DNA of 64,000 nucleotides from Welwitschia mirabilis. Its lineage: Eukaryota > Gnetophyta > Gnetopsida > Welwitschiales. The stretch covers positions 71,142,082 through 71,206,081 of the forward strand of contig JBOZIK010000001.1 of NCBI GenBank assembly GCA_051453625.1. Reading direction: 5' to 3'. The first letter of the stretch is position 1. Each line of letters starts with the position of its first letter. Below the pieces are notes generated by a model. It was not told the DNA's origin. It was given only the letters and a program-made list of their open reading frames with translations, and ran no database searches. The position numbers and the translations under genes are program-made. Below are positions 1 through 10,672 of this stretch, piece by piece.

Positions 1-1089
1 CAACTTAATAAATTGATAGCTTAAATAAACTTTAAAGAAATGACATGTCCTTTATTATCTAGTCTAAAAATATTTTATTTTATAAGTAAAGTAAAAGTAT
101 TCTTTCCATCCTATTAGGATTTCCTAAATAATAAAGTAAAGATTTATAATCATAATATAGTTTTATTCCATATCATTAACTTGGTAGGTTACCTTTTTAT
201 TAGGATAATATACCTTTATAGTTTCATTTCTCAAAATTTTTATTATGGTATAAGGTCCTAGCCATTTTTGTTCATATTTCTATTTTTAAATGGATCTTTT
301 TAAGGCCATATATTAGTACAAAATATCCTATATTAAAATTGGTTTTTATAATTTTATTATCATAATATATTTTAGTTTTTGTTGTATAAGTACTTTAAGC
401 AAAAGAGATTTTTTTCTATTTTTATCTAAAATATTCATGTTTTCTATTCATTCTTCTTAAGATGCATCTAAATTACACTTTAGTCCTTTAGCCAGTTTAA
501 AGGTTTTTATCCTAAATTCAATTATCAAAATAGCTCTTTCTTATAAATCAATTTATATGGTGTAAATCTTGTGCTATGTTTCCAAGTTATTTTATAAGCC
601 CATAAGGCTCTATTTCTATTTTCTTAATATTTATGACTTTTATTAATATTCTATTAATTTTTCTATTAGTTACTTCAACTTAGCCATTAGATTAAGGATG
701 ATAGGCAGTAGAGAGTTTGTGCTGTATTCCATGTTTAGTTAAGGGTTTCTTTATAATTTTACTAGTAAAATAAGTTTACTTATCAAATAGATAATATTCC
801 TAATGAAAAAGAAAATTATGGTTTTGGAAGAGTAGTGAGATATAACCTTAGCCTTAGTTCACTTAGTAAAATAATAAACACAAAACAAAATATTTTTTTC
901 CATAGGATAAGAGATTCATAGGTCTAATGAAATCTAGTTTCTAGACATCAAAAGGTTTAATTAACTAAATTCATTATTGTATCATTTCTAATTTCTAGTT
1001 AAATGCTTTCTTTCTTTGACACTTATCATAACTCTAGACATAAGCATTTTAATCTTTTAATATTGTGGGCTAGTAATATTCCATATGAA
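1..1089 (-). pseudogene. Ty3/gypsy integrase fragment, copy 1 of element A
   Basis: Read on the minus strand, this is the integrase end of a gypsy polyprotein. The peptide HGIQHKLSTAYHP near 695-733 matches the conserved block after the second catalytic Asp of plant gypsy integrases. A C-x2-C pair (CDKC-like) near 1,012-1,024 is the end of the HHCC zinc finger, and the far left (about 240-300) resembles the post-core 'KWLGPY' segment. Stops and shifts break every frame. The whole stretch is repeated at about 3,235-4,345 with roughly 15-20% divergence by eye. It is cut by the window edge on the left and by a 100-N gap on the right, so it may belong to a second element of the same family. The domain call is secure; the exact ends are not. 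Confidence 0.8.
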
Positions 1090-1189
1090 NNNNNNNNNNN
1101 NNNNNNNNNNNNNNNNNNNNNNNNNNNNNNNNNNNNNNNNNNNNNNNNNNNNNNNNNNNNNNNNNNNNNNNNNNNNNNNNNNNNNNNNN
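1090..1189. other. Assembly gap, 100 N
   Basis: Exactly 100 N, a conventional size for a gap of unknown length. It truncates integrase copy 1 and separates it from the unrelated plus-strand ORF-like region. Confidence 0.99.
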
Positions 1190-1609
1190 ACACCACTTCT
1201 AAGGAGGAACTCATAATTGAGAGGAAGAAATTAAGCCTTTAGAAGAAAAAGTTCTACATCAAAAGAAAGGTGATATCATTTCTTGAATGTGTTACTTTAT
1301 TCTAGTGTTGTAAATTAATCTTGCATTTTAAATTTTTAATTTTTGCTCAGTTATTATTCCTTGAGTGTAATATAGTTTTCCAATATTCTTTATTTCAAGG
1401 TTTTTTTTTTAACTAGTGATGTTTTTTATTTTTAGTGGTTAGATTCATTAAGTGATCTACTCCTTATGCTTTAAAGGATTTTGGAAATTTGTATCTATAA
1501 TATTCATTTATATTATAATTTTAATGTTTCTAATATTTTTTATTATGACTTATAAAAACCTTTATGTGAAATTTTTTTAGAAATAAAAAATAATTTGACA
1601 CTAGAAAAT

Positions 1610-2722
1610 TATGCTTCCATGGAGAAAAAGAACCTCTACACAAAATCCTTCCTAAAAGAAAAATAAATATATAATTAAAAAAGGAGTCCATGGATGGTAA
1701 GAAACCTTTCCATGAAATGTTTTCTAATAGTAGGAAAAGTAAGTCTCTTTAAAAAAATCTTAATTAATATAAAAAAGGACTTGCCTTTAAATGGTGTTGT
1801 TGAAACTAAGGCCTCTTCTGCTTTTCAACATCCCTCTTTTTCCTCTTCCCCTTTTTATTCTATTTCTTTTCAACCTTCTTTTAGGTATGATGATTAGCCT
1901 CAACATTCTTCCTCCTTTAGAGAAGCATTCTACAATTATTTTGACAAATCCTAACCATCTCCCATAAGGAAATATAAAGAAGATATGGACTCCCTACACT
2001 AATCTCTTCATAAATATATAAAGAAAAATAAAAAGCTAAATAAGAGTGTGGAGAGATTAGTGAAAGTTATTACATAAACCTATGGAAGAGAGTAAGATTA
2101 TCAAGCTTATCTAACTACATCTACTATATTTCATGTTGACAATGATGAGGAGAACTTGAGAACAAATGCAACAATTCTTACTTTTAAATACAAAATGAGA
2201 TTTTAAATAAATTTTTAATATTCCACCCTTTAAGAGATAGCCAGAATGAGGACAATGATGATTTAACTCAATAATCAAACACAAATGATGAGGATGATAA
2301 TGGTGGTATAGAAATATTAGATCATTTCCCAATCTTTCACCTAAATTTTGAAATATGATGAAAAAGTGCAAACTTAAGAAATATCAAAAATATATTCCAT
2401 CACATAATGGAGATGATGAGTACATTTCTCTTTATGAAATTTTTGATGAATTCAACAACTTAGAGAATAATGTAATTTAAAAATTAATAATGAATTTAAT
2501 GAAAATAATAAGAACAAGGAAGAATCCATGGAGATTAAGCAAAACCTCATAGAGAATAGAGATAACACATTGAATAAGATCTATCATATTGAAGAGTCTA
2601 TTAAGAATGTTTCTCTATTTTCTTTAATTGATCTTTCATGTAAGAATCGAAGTAATATCCTCTCCCTTACCAATTACAATTTATTTTATGCCTTTAATAA
2701 TTACCCTTTTTTAAAAACATGA
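1610..2722 (+). pseudogene. Unrecognised ORF-like region between the two integrase copies, antisense to element A
   Basis: The plus strand has better-than-chance coding character broken by a handful of stops. A start at 1,694 opens 67 codons; further on, lysine- and acid-rich segments continue through about 2,050, then a DDEYISLYEIFDEFNN-like segment lies near 2,410-2,460, and a 64-codon open stretch lies at 2,528-2,722. It contains Asp/Glu- and Asn-rich stretches and no transmembrane run. I do not recognise a family. It lies on the 3' side of the gypsy pol at 3,235-8,415 and in opposite orientation. Some plant Tat-lineage elements carry additional ORFs there, sometimes antisense, so an element-borne extra ORF is one explanation; an unrelated insertion is another. 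Function unknown. Confidence 0.35.
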
Positions 2723-3234
2723 TTTGAGATATCCTAAAATTTTAAGTAGGGAAAATTCTATCTTCTTAATAAAAATACATCTCTTGAGTTAAATCTTTGG
2801 GAACTTCTTAGTCCAGTTAAATAGATCATATTCAACTATTTTAAGAAGTCTTATATTATTTCTTTCATTCATTCTTCCTTCATGAATAGTATCATTGATG
2901 TTTTTCAATTGCCATATTAATTTATACATGAAGGTTAAGACTCCAATTGTTGATACTATGCATTTGATAAGACATTATTTTTTAATGAATTATATTAATT
3001 ATTTATCTCTTATTTGGCTAATGAACTTTGTAGAACCAAGGTATTTTTAAATATTTTATTAATGGCTAATTAATTCCTTTGGAGAATGTTTTTATGCCTT
3101 TCATTTTCTATCAAATATTTTCTATATAAATGTGTCTCCTTAATCTTATTAATATGAATAGTACACAATCCCATGTTTAAAACTTACTAAGTTAGCTTCT
3201 TATTTTAAAATCATTAAATTTACCTTGAAAAACT
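2723..3234. other. Unassigned AT-rich stretch left of element A pol
   Basis: No gene, RNA or repeat boundary could be supported. A short plus-strand reading with an LANELCRTK-like segment near 3,020-3,045 may continue the unidentified ORF-like region to its left. On the minus strand this would be the region just after the integrase of element A, so a 3' untranslated region of that element is possible. Confidence 0.3.
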
Positions 3235-4345
3235 TAGTGAATTGATAGTTTGAATAAACTTTAAAGAAATGACACATCCTTTATTAGCTAGTCTAAAAGA
3301 TTTTATTTTATAAGTAGAGTGGAAGTATTCCTTTCATCCTATAAATGTTTCCTAAATAATGAAGGAAAGATTTATGATCATAATAAATTCTTATTCTCTG
3401 CCCATTAACTTAATACATTAATTTTTCATTAGGATCATATAACTCTACAAATCTATTGCCCAAAACTTTTGTTATGTTATAGGGTTCTAGCCAATTTTGT
3501 TCATTTTAATGGATTTTTTAGAGTCATATATTAATAAAGACTCTTCTATATTAAAATTGGTTTTTCTAATTTTATTATCACAGAATATTTTAGTTTTCTG
3601 TTGTATAAGTTCTTTACTAAAAATAGCTTCTTTTCTATTTTCATCTAAAATATTTATGTTTTCTATCAATTATACTTGGGCTATATCTAAATTACACCTT
3701 AGTACTTTAGCCAATTTAAAGGTTTTTTTTTTCTAAATTCAATTGGAAAAAAAGGTCTTTTTTCCATATGCTAATTCATATGGTGTAAACCCTTTGCCAT
3801 GTTTCCAAGTTATTCTATAACCCTATAAAGCTTCATTTAATTTTTCAACCCAACCTATTTTCTTACTATTTATGACCCTCATTAATATTCTATTAATTTC
3901 TCTATTAGACACTTTAGCTTAGCCATTAGATTGAAGATGATATGCAGTAGAGATTTTGTGGTGGATTTCATGTTTGGTCAAGAGTTTCTTAAAGATTCCA
4001 CTAGTAAAATGAGTTCCTCTATCAGATATAAGATGTTGAGGGGATCCAAGCTATTAGATAATATTCCTAATTAAAAAGAATAGTGAGACACAACCTTAAC
4101 CTTAGCCCATTTAGTGAAGTAATCAATGCAAACCAAAACATATCCTTTTTTTATAAGAGGAAGGATTGATAGGTCTATTGAAATGTATTTCTTAAACATC
4201 AAAAAGTTCAATTAACTAAATTCATTATTGTAGAATTTCTAATCTCTAGTTAAATGCTCCTTCTTTTTGACACTTATTACAACTCTAGACATAAGCATTT
4301 AGATCTTTGAGTATTATGGGCTAATAGTATCCCATAATGAGAATT
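3235..4345 (-). pseudogene. Element A integrase (broken)
   Basis: Minus-strand peptides include SDRGTHFTSGIFKKLLTKHE followed by IHHKISTAYHLQSNG (about 3,920-4,045), which carries the second catalytic Asp of the DDE core. The block that normally reads DFxGPF reads IHFNRPINPS near 4,150-4,180, so the first catalytic Asp seems to be replaced by His. The zinc-finger end reads SCNKCQ near 4,265-4,290, and the C-terminal part contains VLGNRFVE near 3,450. Stops and frameshifts occur throughout, so no functional protein is made. The core identification is strong because several conserved blocks fall in the right order and spacing. Confidence 0.88.
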
Positions 4346-5060
4346 TTTATTCCTATTCTTTTTACAGTATAATGTGCTCCTCATTCTTTCTCATTGGTTT
4401 CTTCCAAAATCTCTTTTTATAAATTTTCTTCTACACATCTTTTAATAACATGATAATTACATCTTCTAAATAACATCTTATCATGTCATATGTAGTCTCT
4501 ATATTCTCTTAACAATCTTTTTCTTTCATAATAATTCATAAAATCTGGTAATTTCTTACTTATAATAAAATTTACTATGCCAACATACCATGGACTGTTT
4601 TTACTTGAAAGAGATGTTCATCTGGAAATTCATCTCTTATATTTACTTTTTCTTCATCAAGAAATTCTAATATTGAGAAATGATCTACTACTACATTTTT
4701 TATCCTCCTTTTGTCAATAGCTTTTAAGTCAAATTATTTTATTAATAATATCTATTTCATAATTCTCAAATTATCCTCTTTTTTATTCATAGAAAATCTA
4801 ATAGCACTATAGTCTATATGAACTTTTACTTTAAATTTTCTAATGCCATTACTACTGCTAACAACCTTTCTTAGTTATTATGTAATTTTGTTGAGCTATT
4901 TTAAAGTTCTTACTAATATAGACAATAGTGTATAGTCTACTGTTTTCATCTTTTTGCCCAAAAAATGCTCTCATAGCATGACTAGATGCATCAATAATAA
5001 TGTAGAATGGTCTTGTCTAATTAGGTCCTTGTAAAATGGATACTGATAAGAGTTTATCTT
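4346..5060 (-). pseudogene. Element A RNase H and RH-INT linker (broken)
   Basis: On the minus strand DASSHAMRAFFGQKDENSRL near 4,925-5,000 matches the RNase H start of plant gypsy elements, including its first catalytic Asp. VKVHIDYSAIRF near 4,805-4,840 corresponds to the usual 'VYTDHAALRYL' block, retaining its Asp. The tail reads NVVVDHFSILEF and then DEFPDEHLF (about 4,620-4,710). This is an RNase H of usual order with nonsense changes between the blocks. It follows the RT directly on the same strand. Confidence 0.85.
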
Positions 5061-5930
5061 TTAAAGTTCAGTAGGTACATTAACATTCACTAGTCTAATT
5101 ATATTTTACATCCTTCTATAAAAGGTTACTTAACAGTTTACTAATTTTACTAAAGTTAAATATAAATATTCTATAATATCCAACATGTCCTAAAAAAGAT
5201 CTTAATTCTATTAGTTTGGTTGGGAGTAAAATATCTTTTACAGTTTAAATTTTTTATTTATCAGTCTCAATCCCTTTTTAAGATATTTTATATCCTAAAA
5301 CTATGCTTTCTATCATCTTAAGATAACTTTTTGACTAGCTACGTTTTAGGCATTTCTTTTTACATCTTTCTAAAACTCTTTCTAATCTACAAGTAATTCA
5401 TCAAAATTATTCAGAAGTTAAGAAATCATCCATAAATACTTCAATAGATCTTTCTATTATATTCTGAAATATATTATTTACTAACTTTTGAAAGGTAGTA
5501 GGGGCATTACATAATTCAAATAATAATACCATAATAAGTAAGAGTTGTTTTGGCTTGATATTCTAAAGCTATTGGAACTTGAGTTAAGAAAGCTATAGTA
5601 CTGATGTCCAGATACTCTTTTTAAAAATTTGATCTATAAATAAAAGACGTGTATTCAACATTCAAAAATCTATACATACTCTCCATTTATTTCTTTTCTT
5701 TGACACCACTATAATAGGACTAACCCATTTTGAATCAGATATAGAATAATGAATCCAATATCTACAAGTTTATAAATTTCTTATTTAATTATTTTTTACA
5801 TATATGAATTGCATATTCTTTCTGCCTACCTACTTAGTTTATTAAAAGTGTCTAAATAAATTCTATGTTCACATATTTTTGGATTTATTCCCTTAAAATT
5901 AGTATGATCCTAAGAAAAAGCTTTTTTTTT
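5060..5930 (-). pseudogene. Element A reverse transcriptase (broken, FMDD motif intact)
   Basis: Minus-strand peptides WVSPIIVVSKKRNKWRVCID (about 5,670-5,730) and FELCNAPTTFQKLVNNIF followed by IEVFMDDF (about 5,415-5,535) are RT blocks of plant gypsy elements. The catalytic F-M-D-D is preserved. Between them a GHQYYSFLNSSSNSFRI segment lies in another frame, showing at least one frameshift. The enzyme would copy the element RNA into cDNA. Unlike the RTs of elements C and F in this window, both motif aspartates survive. Confidence 0.9.
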
Positions 5931-6339
5931 ATGATCAACATTATTTTAAGCTTCCTTTTCTGAGAATGAGTTAAAAATTTATTTATAATTAAATGTCTAT
6001 TTGGAGCTACTTTAATATATTATAATCCTTTTTTAAGTAGATTTTTTTATTTCTTAGGATGTCAAAACTTCTTCTTCATACTTGTCTTCATTTTACTTAT
6101 TTAACATCATACAATATTAGTTCTAACTTTTGTATTATGTACCATATTCTCTATAATTACTACATTAAACAACTTGGTTTTTTTTTTTTAAGATCTTGTA
6201 AACTAATTTTCATTAATTCTTTCTTAGAATAAATAGTAGCATTTATAGTAACCATTTAGGGTCTTCGTGAAATTACTATATGGATATGTTTCTGAATCTT
6301 CATTACTAAAGGATCTATCAAGTAGATAAATTCCTAGAG

Positions 6340-6560
6340 TTTTATAGTTATATCCTTTAAAATGACTTCTAGTGTTACTGCTAAACTATTTGCCAAGTAC
6401 ACTTTTTCTTGATAAGGTATTAATTTTAGCTTTCCTAATTCCTCATAAGTATCATATGCTATCACATTAACACTTACTCATAGATTGATAAGTGCTTTTA
6501 CTTTAATCTTTCCATAAATTTTTATGTCTATCATAGGTGTTGTTGGATTGCTATATGTTT
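6340..6560 (-). pseudogene. Element A aspartic protease (broken)
   Basis: On the minus strand GKIKVKALINL, a stop, then VSVNVIAYDTYEELGKLKL (about 6,420-6,520) aligns with the plant gypsy protease core that normally reads ALIDLGASVNVIPY. The catalytic Asp is replaced by Asn and the following Gly codon by a stop, so it is inactive. It lies between Gag and RT, as expected. The stretch from 5,930 to 6,340 is a degenerate protease-RT linker. Confidence 0.78.
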
Positions 6561-8415
6561 TACTTTGTTTATTTTGAAGAACTTGTATGGAAGCCTAAGA
6601 AACTCGATCTTTCTTAATCATCTTAATTTATTTTCCCCTCTTACTTTCCTTTTTATTTCTTTGTTTTAAGCATATGCTCTTCATTTGCTTCTAATACATA
6701 GTTATATCTTTTACTAATTTTAAAAGAGGTAATAATATTATTATACCTTATAAAATATTCATTAAATATTTTATGTCCTTTTTAATTTTTGGATGTTCTA
6801 CTAGTTAACTTCTCATTGGAAAAGGTAGAATATCTATTAATGAATCAGTTACTACTTCCTTTCCCATATTTATTACTTCATTAATTTAAGAGCTATTCAA
6901 ATATGTTTTCTTTCATTGAACTTCATCTATCATCATTTGTTTTCTAGATCTAGTAGTTACTACTTTACTTGTTGCCTTTCTTATATTTGATTGAGATTGA
7001 GTAGGAATTTTTCCTTCTTTCTTCTCTAACTTCAAATTTTCTTTTATGTCTTTTGAATCTTTGTTTCTCCAATTCCTATATTAATTATATTATCCTTTCC
7101 TTTTAGAATTCACATATTTTGTAAAGGCTTTTCTAACTTAACTTTTCATTTTCTAGTTTGATATGAATATGTTTTTTTTCCTTACTTGAGATTAATTTCC
7201 TATATTTAAATCTACTTTATTAATATTCAACTAATGAATAAACTCCTACATCTATAGACATTCTATTCCTTCATGATTATCCTGTCCATAGTGTTCACAT
7301 ATAGGTCCTTGTTCCTCTTTAAAGTGTTGTATAACTAACTGATCAAATTTTCTACAATACTATTAATTACTTTTTTAGATACTTCTTCCATAAGGCTGAT
7401 ATGCTTTGAACTATACACATGAGTATCTACTTCTGGGGTAAATAATTCATTTACTCCTTTTTCCTTTTTACTTTATTATTCTCATACTTGACTGATGTTA
7501 TAAAACTAAGTAATAACTTCTTCCACCTCTTAAACATTCTTTATTTTGATGCTTTTTCTACATTGTAAGTCTAATTCCTTCAAAGTTTGTCTCTATAATC
7601 CTCTAAGTAAAGCTCTAACTTGTTCTCTAGCTATAATTCCATGGTCAAAACATTTAGCCAATAATATATTATATCTATCCATGAACTCATTAAACCTTCT
7701 AATATCTTTCTATTTAATATTTAAAATTTATTCTCTTAAATCTTCAACTATCCTTATAGGTTGAAATTTAGCTAAGAAATCATTTTTAAGAGTTTATAAT
7801 GAACTAAAATCATGATTAAGATTTCTATGATATATAGTTAAAATTTTCATTTTAAAGAAAAAGGAAAATACCTTAGAAACTTAGATTCTAAGTCAAGATA
7901 ATTTACTTTGCAGAAGGCTTTAAATAAACTTAAATGTATAAGATGTTCTTCTAATTTCTTATCCTCAAAAGTAAGTATTGATGTTATATTTATATTTTTT
8001 ACTTTTTCTAGGTATTCTAAGGATATAAGATTAATAGGACTTAAATGTTATAGACAATGAGTTTCATAATTCAAATGTCTTGAATCTCCATCATCTTTTC
8101 AATAGCATCTTGGTACAAATTTCTTTTTAGGTTTATTTATCCTAGCTATTTAGGAAGATGCTCCTTGAGTGATAGATGAGTTAAGAAGAATACTTAACCA
8201 CTATTCTATTTTATCATTAATTTAGGAAATATTTATTATTTGATAGTCTTTTCAATAGTGGTTTCATCCATACTAAAATCTTTCTCTTCTATCTCAATTT
8301 TAATCTTACTTCTAATTTGCTCATCTAAATTATATTTGTTAGGGTTCTTAATGAATTTAATTCTTTCATCTTGCCATTTTCTTTAACTATTCTATTGGAT
8401 TATAGAGTTTGTCAT
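6560..8415 (-). pseudogene. Element A Gag (broken)
   Basis: The minus strand reads as a retrotransposon Gag remnant. RFNEFMDRYNILLAKCFDHG with REQVRALLRGL nearby (about 7,565-7,700) resembles the capsid segment of plant gypsy Gag that usually reads as a 'WERFKELLxxCPHHG..IQxFYxGL' pattern. A start-proximal reading from an ATG at 8,415 begins MTNSIIQ. Many stops interrupt it. No clear CCHC knuckle was seen. The call rests on one recognisable block plus position immediately upstream of the protease. Confidence 0.65.
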
Positions 8416-9000
8416 CTCACTAGTTGGCTTTAGGATACCACTCCTTCTAGTTCTAAAATGATGAAATCTTATATATGAAATAAATATAGAAAATGCTAAG
8501 AATGTATGCTAAAAAATGCAGAAAACTATGATGCTATTAATCTAAAATAAGCTTCAAACATTAAATTAAAATTAGAGGTTTACTAAAGAATTAGTTTACC
8601 ACTAAGACTTTAGAGGTTTACTAAAGAATTAGTTGAGATCACTAACACTTCAACCATTTAGTTTAAAATGCTTTAAAACTCATGATAAAGTTTCTTTAAC
8701 TAGTCAAGTTAATAATTGATAAGTTTACTAAATACATATATTATGCTATGGAAAATTAAAAAAATGAAAAATCATAATAGAAGTTACACTAAATTCTAAA
8801 TAATAGTTATTTTTAAGTATTACCAATTGTCTTAATTCATGTTTTCTTATACAAATAGGAACAAGCAAAAGAGGATATTACTTTTTTAAGTAATAAAATA
8901 TGTTCATAATACTTTTTAAAAATATTATATTTTTAGCTTTATATTAAAGTACTAAAACATTAAATGGAAATGTATTATTAATTTTTTATTTTTCTTTGCA
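8416..9000. other. Probable 5' leader of element A with a short tandem repeat
   Basis: This AT-rich stretch lies on the 5' side of the element A Gag and has no coding signal. I looked for a tRNA-complementary primer site on the minus strand and saw none that was convincing. It contains a 24-bp word repeated after 38 bp (8,573-8,596 and 8,611-8,634). Confidence 0.4.
8573..8634. repeat. Two-copy direct repeat, 38-bp period
   Basis: The 24-bp word beginning tagaggtttactaaagaatt occurs at 8,573-8,596 and again, identical, at 8,611-8,634. The 14 bases between them are not part of the match. This is probably a small slippage or repair duplication inside the leader of element A. Confidence 0.85.
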
Positions 9001-9449
9001 AGTAACACTAGAACATTAGAGATGCTACTACACCTTTTTAGGATATCTGAAGCTTTTCTTTGACCTTTTGCTTAGTTCTATTTCAAGAGCCTTTTTGCCA
9101 AAGATCCCTACTATCCATGCTGATCTCATTCTTATACCCTTTATCCATTTTTGTTTTGTCATTTTCTTTCTTTACTCTTGAAGAATAAGTTTATGGTTGA
9201 AGTTATTACTATATTTCCACCAACTTGGTCTTCTCTCTTATCCTCATGTCAAATGGCATTTTGTGTCTACAATACAATGATACAATATATGTATGCTAAG
9301 ATACTAATATACTAACTAACTAACTTATTAAAAATTTAGTACATTAACCCAAGTACTAAAGGGAAATATTATACCATCTAAAATATATATTTATAAAAAT
9401 AAAATCATTTTATTAATAAGAAAAGTTTTCATCATTATTTTTACTCATT

Positions 9450-10250
9450 ACATATCTTTGAATCTTCACTTCTTTTTATTCTTCTATTGAATTACAACTA
9501 TCATGTTTAAGGTATGTATAGAAGTCTTACCTTTTAAAGAGACATCATAAGCATAAATAAGGCTTATTACAATTTCATAGGATAAGGTGTTAATAGCTTC
9601 TTTTACCAAAATCAAGGTCTTAAGTACTTCATAATCTAAAGAAAGTGACTTTAGCAAATAGGCACTTTAAGTGACTCTTTTCTAATTTATTTTTTTATGC
9701 CACTAATTATTACTATATAGTCTCTTTACCATAATGGAGATAAGATCAATAGCATTGTGATATAGGTTTTCCACTTCCACCATGATGAACCTAAACTTAT
9801 CATCATTCTTAACATTATATACTTCTCTTATCTTTTTTTACATCATAAAAGTTATTTTGTTCGTATTAATTTTAATAACAATGCAGGGATATTTACATGA
9901 TTATCTTATGTTTGAATATCTTTAGTAAACATGCTAAGGATTTCACAAATCAAGTTCCATAGATATTTTGCATCTAGATATAATTCTATCATTCTACTCC
10001 ATCCTAGGAAATTTTTAGAGCTTCTAGTATCTTTTTTTGGTCTTATAACAAGAATTATCTCATAGCTTTTGACTTTCTTTAGTGTGATGATAAGCTTTGA
10101 ATTTTTAGAATTCTTTAAACTTCTCAATTTCATTAAATGATTTTTTGCTAAGTCCTAGACCTTTTATTAGAGTTGTCTATGATGCCATATCACTTATTTT
10201 ATGCCATGTATCTAGTTGTCTCTAATAGGTTGAATTTAATATCACGTAAG
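9450..10250 (-). pseudogene. Possible Ty1/copia Gag fragment
   Basis: On the minus strand a segment LLKSLSLDYEVLKTLI followed by NTLSYEIVISLI (about 9,560-9,670) resembles the UBN2-type Gag pattern 'LLxSLPxSYDxLxxxL...LxLEEVxxxL' of plant copia elements. Upstream, ELYLDAKYLWNLICEI (about 9,940-9,990) could be the 'AKxxWxxL' part of the same domain. Stops and frame changes are frequent. No protease or later domain follows to the left. It ends close to the left boundary of element B and could be an older element that B inserted into. The assignment is tentative. Confidence 0.38.
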
Positions 10251-10329
10251 AATATAATGTAATAATTATTAATGAAATAAATAATGAAGTATCTATGTAT
10301 ATATATACACACATGGTTACATGTACAAT

Positions 10330-10672
10330 TGTTGCAGTGCATATTTGTGTAAACAATTTAAGCTGAAGAAGAACCTTTCATTTATAAATAAAATAGATAT
10401 ATGCACAACACAATACACTAACATAGATAAGAGTTATAGAAAGAGAAATGGTTTCCATAAGAAACACTCTATATTTTATCAACAGAAATAAATTGCAATA
10501 TGAGAAAGAACCATGCAACATTATTATGCAAACTTAATCTAAGAAAAGAAAATAGTAATGCCCCTAAATTAATAATGCTCAACCTTGATAAAGGTTGCCC
10601 TCATAACTTATATCACTCAAGAATATATCACTAAATTAGAAGTAATATGAGCTATGTGGGATAAGAACAAAC
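10330..10672 (-). repeat. Element B 3' LTR, distal part
   Basis: Starts tgttgcagtgcat in plus orientation and aligns with the start of the 5' LTR at 25,409 (tgttataatacg). The shared words 'aatttaagct', 'aaatagata', 'tttccataagaaa' and 'aaattgcaa' occur in the same order. It is interrupted at 10,672 by copia D1 and resumes at 17,923. Confidence 0.88.

Larger units (their letters stand above)
3235..8415 (-). mobile_element. Ty3/gypsy element A, internal region (gag-PR-RT-RH-INT), no LTRs identified
   Basis: Domains appear on the minus strand in the order Gag, protease, reverse transcriptase, RNase H, integrase, reading from 8,415 down to 3,235. That is the gypsy order, with integrase last. 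The linker after RNase H holds a DEFPDE block near 4,620-4,637, typical of the Athila/Tat side of plant gypsy elements, and no chromodomain is seen after the integrase. No LTR, PBS or PPT could be recognised, so the boundaries are those of the coding remains. The region between 8,416 and about 9,000 may be the leader. Confidence 0.8.

Noticed and set aside
1610-2722. An endogenous pararetrovirus fragment
   Set aside because: No movement-protein, coat zinc-finger, protease or RT motif of such viruses could be found; left as unidentified.
3497-3736. 79-codon plus-strand ORF
   Set aside because: Antisense shadow of the element A integrase C-terminal region, which has far better support.
9096-9120. 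'tccctactatcca' as a tRNA-Asp-type primer site for element A
   Set aside because: Too few matches to TCCCCGGCAACGGCGCCA and no LTR edge next to it.
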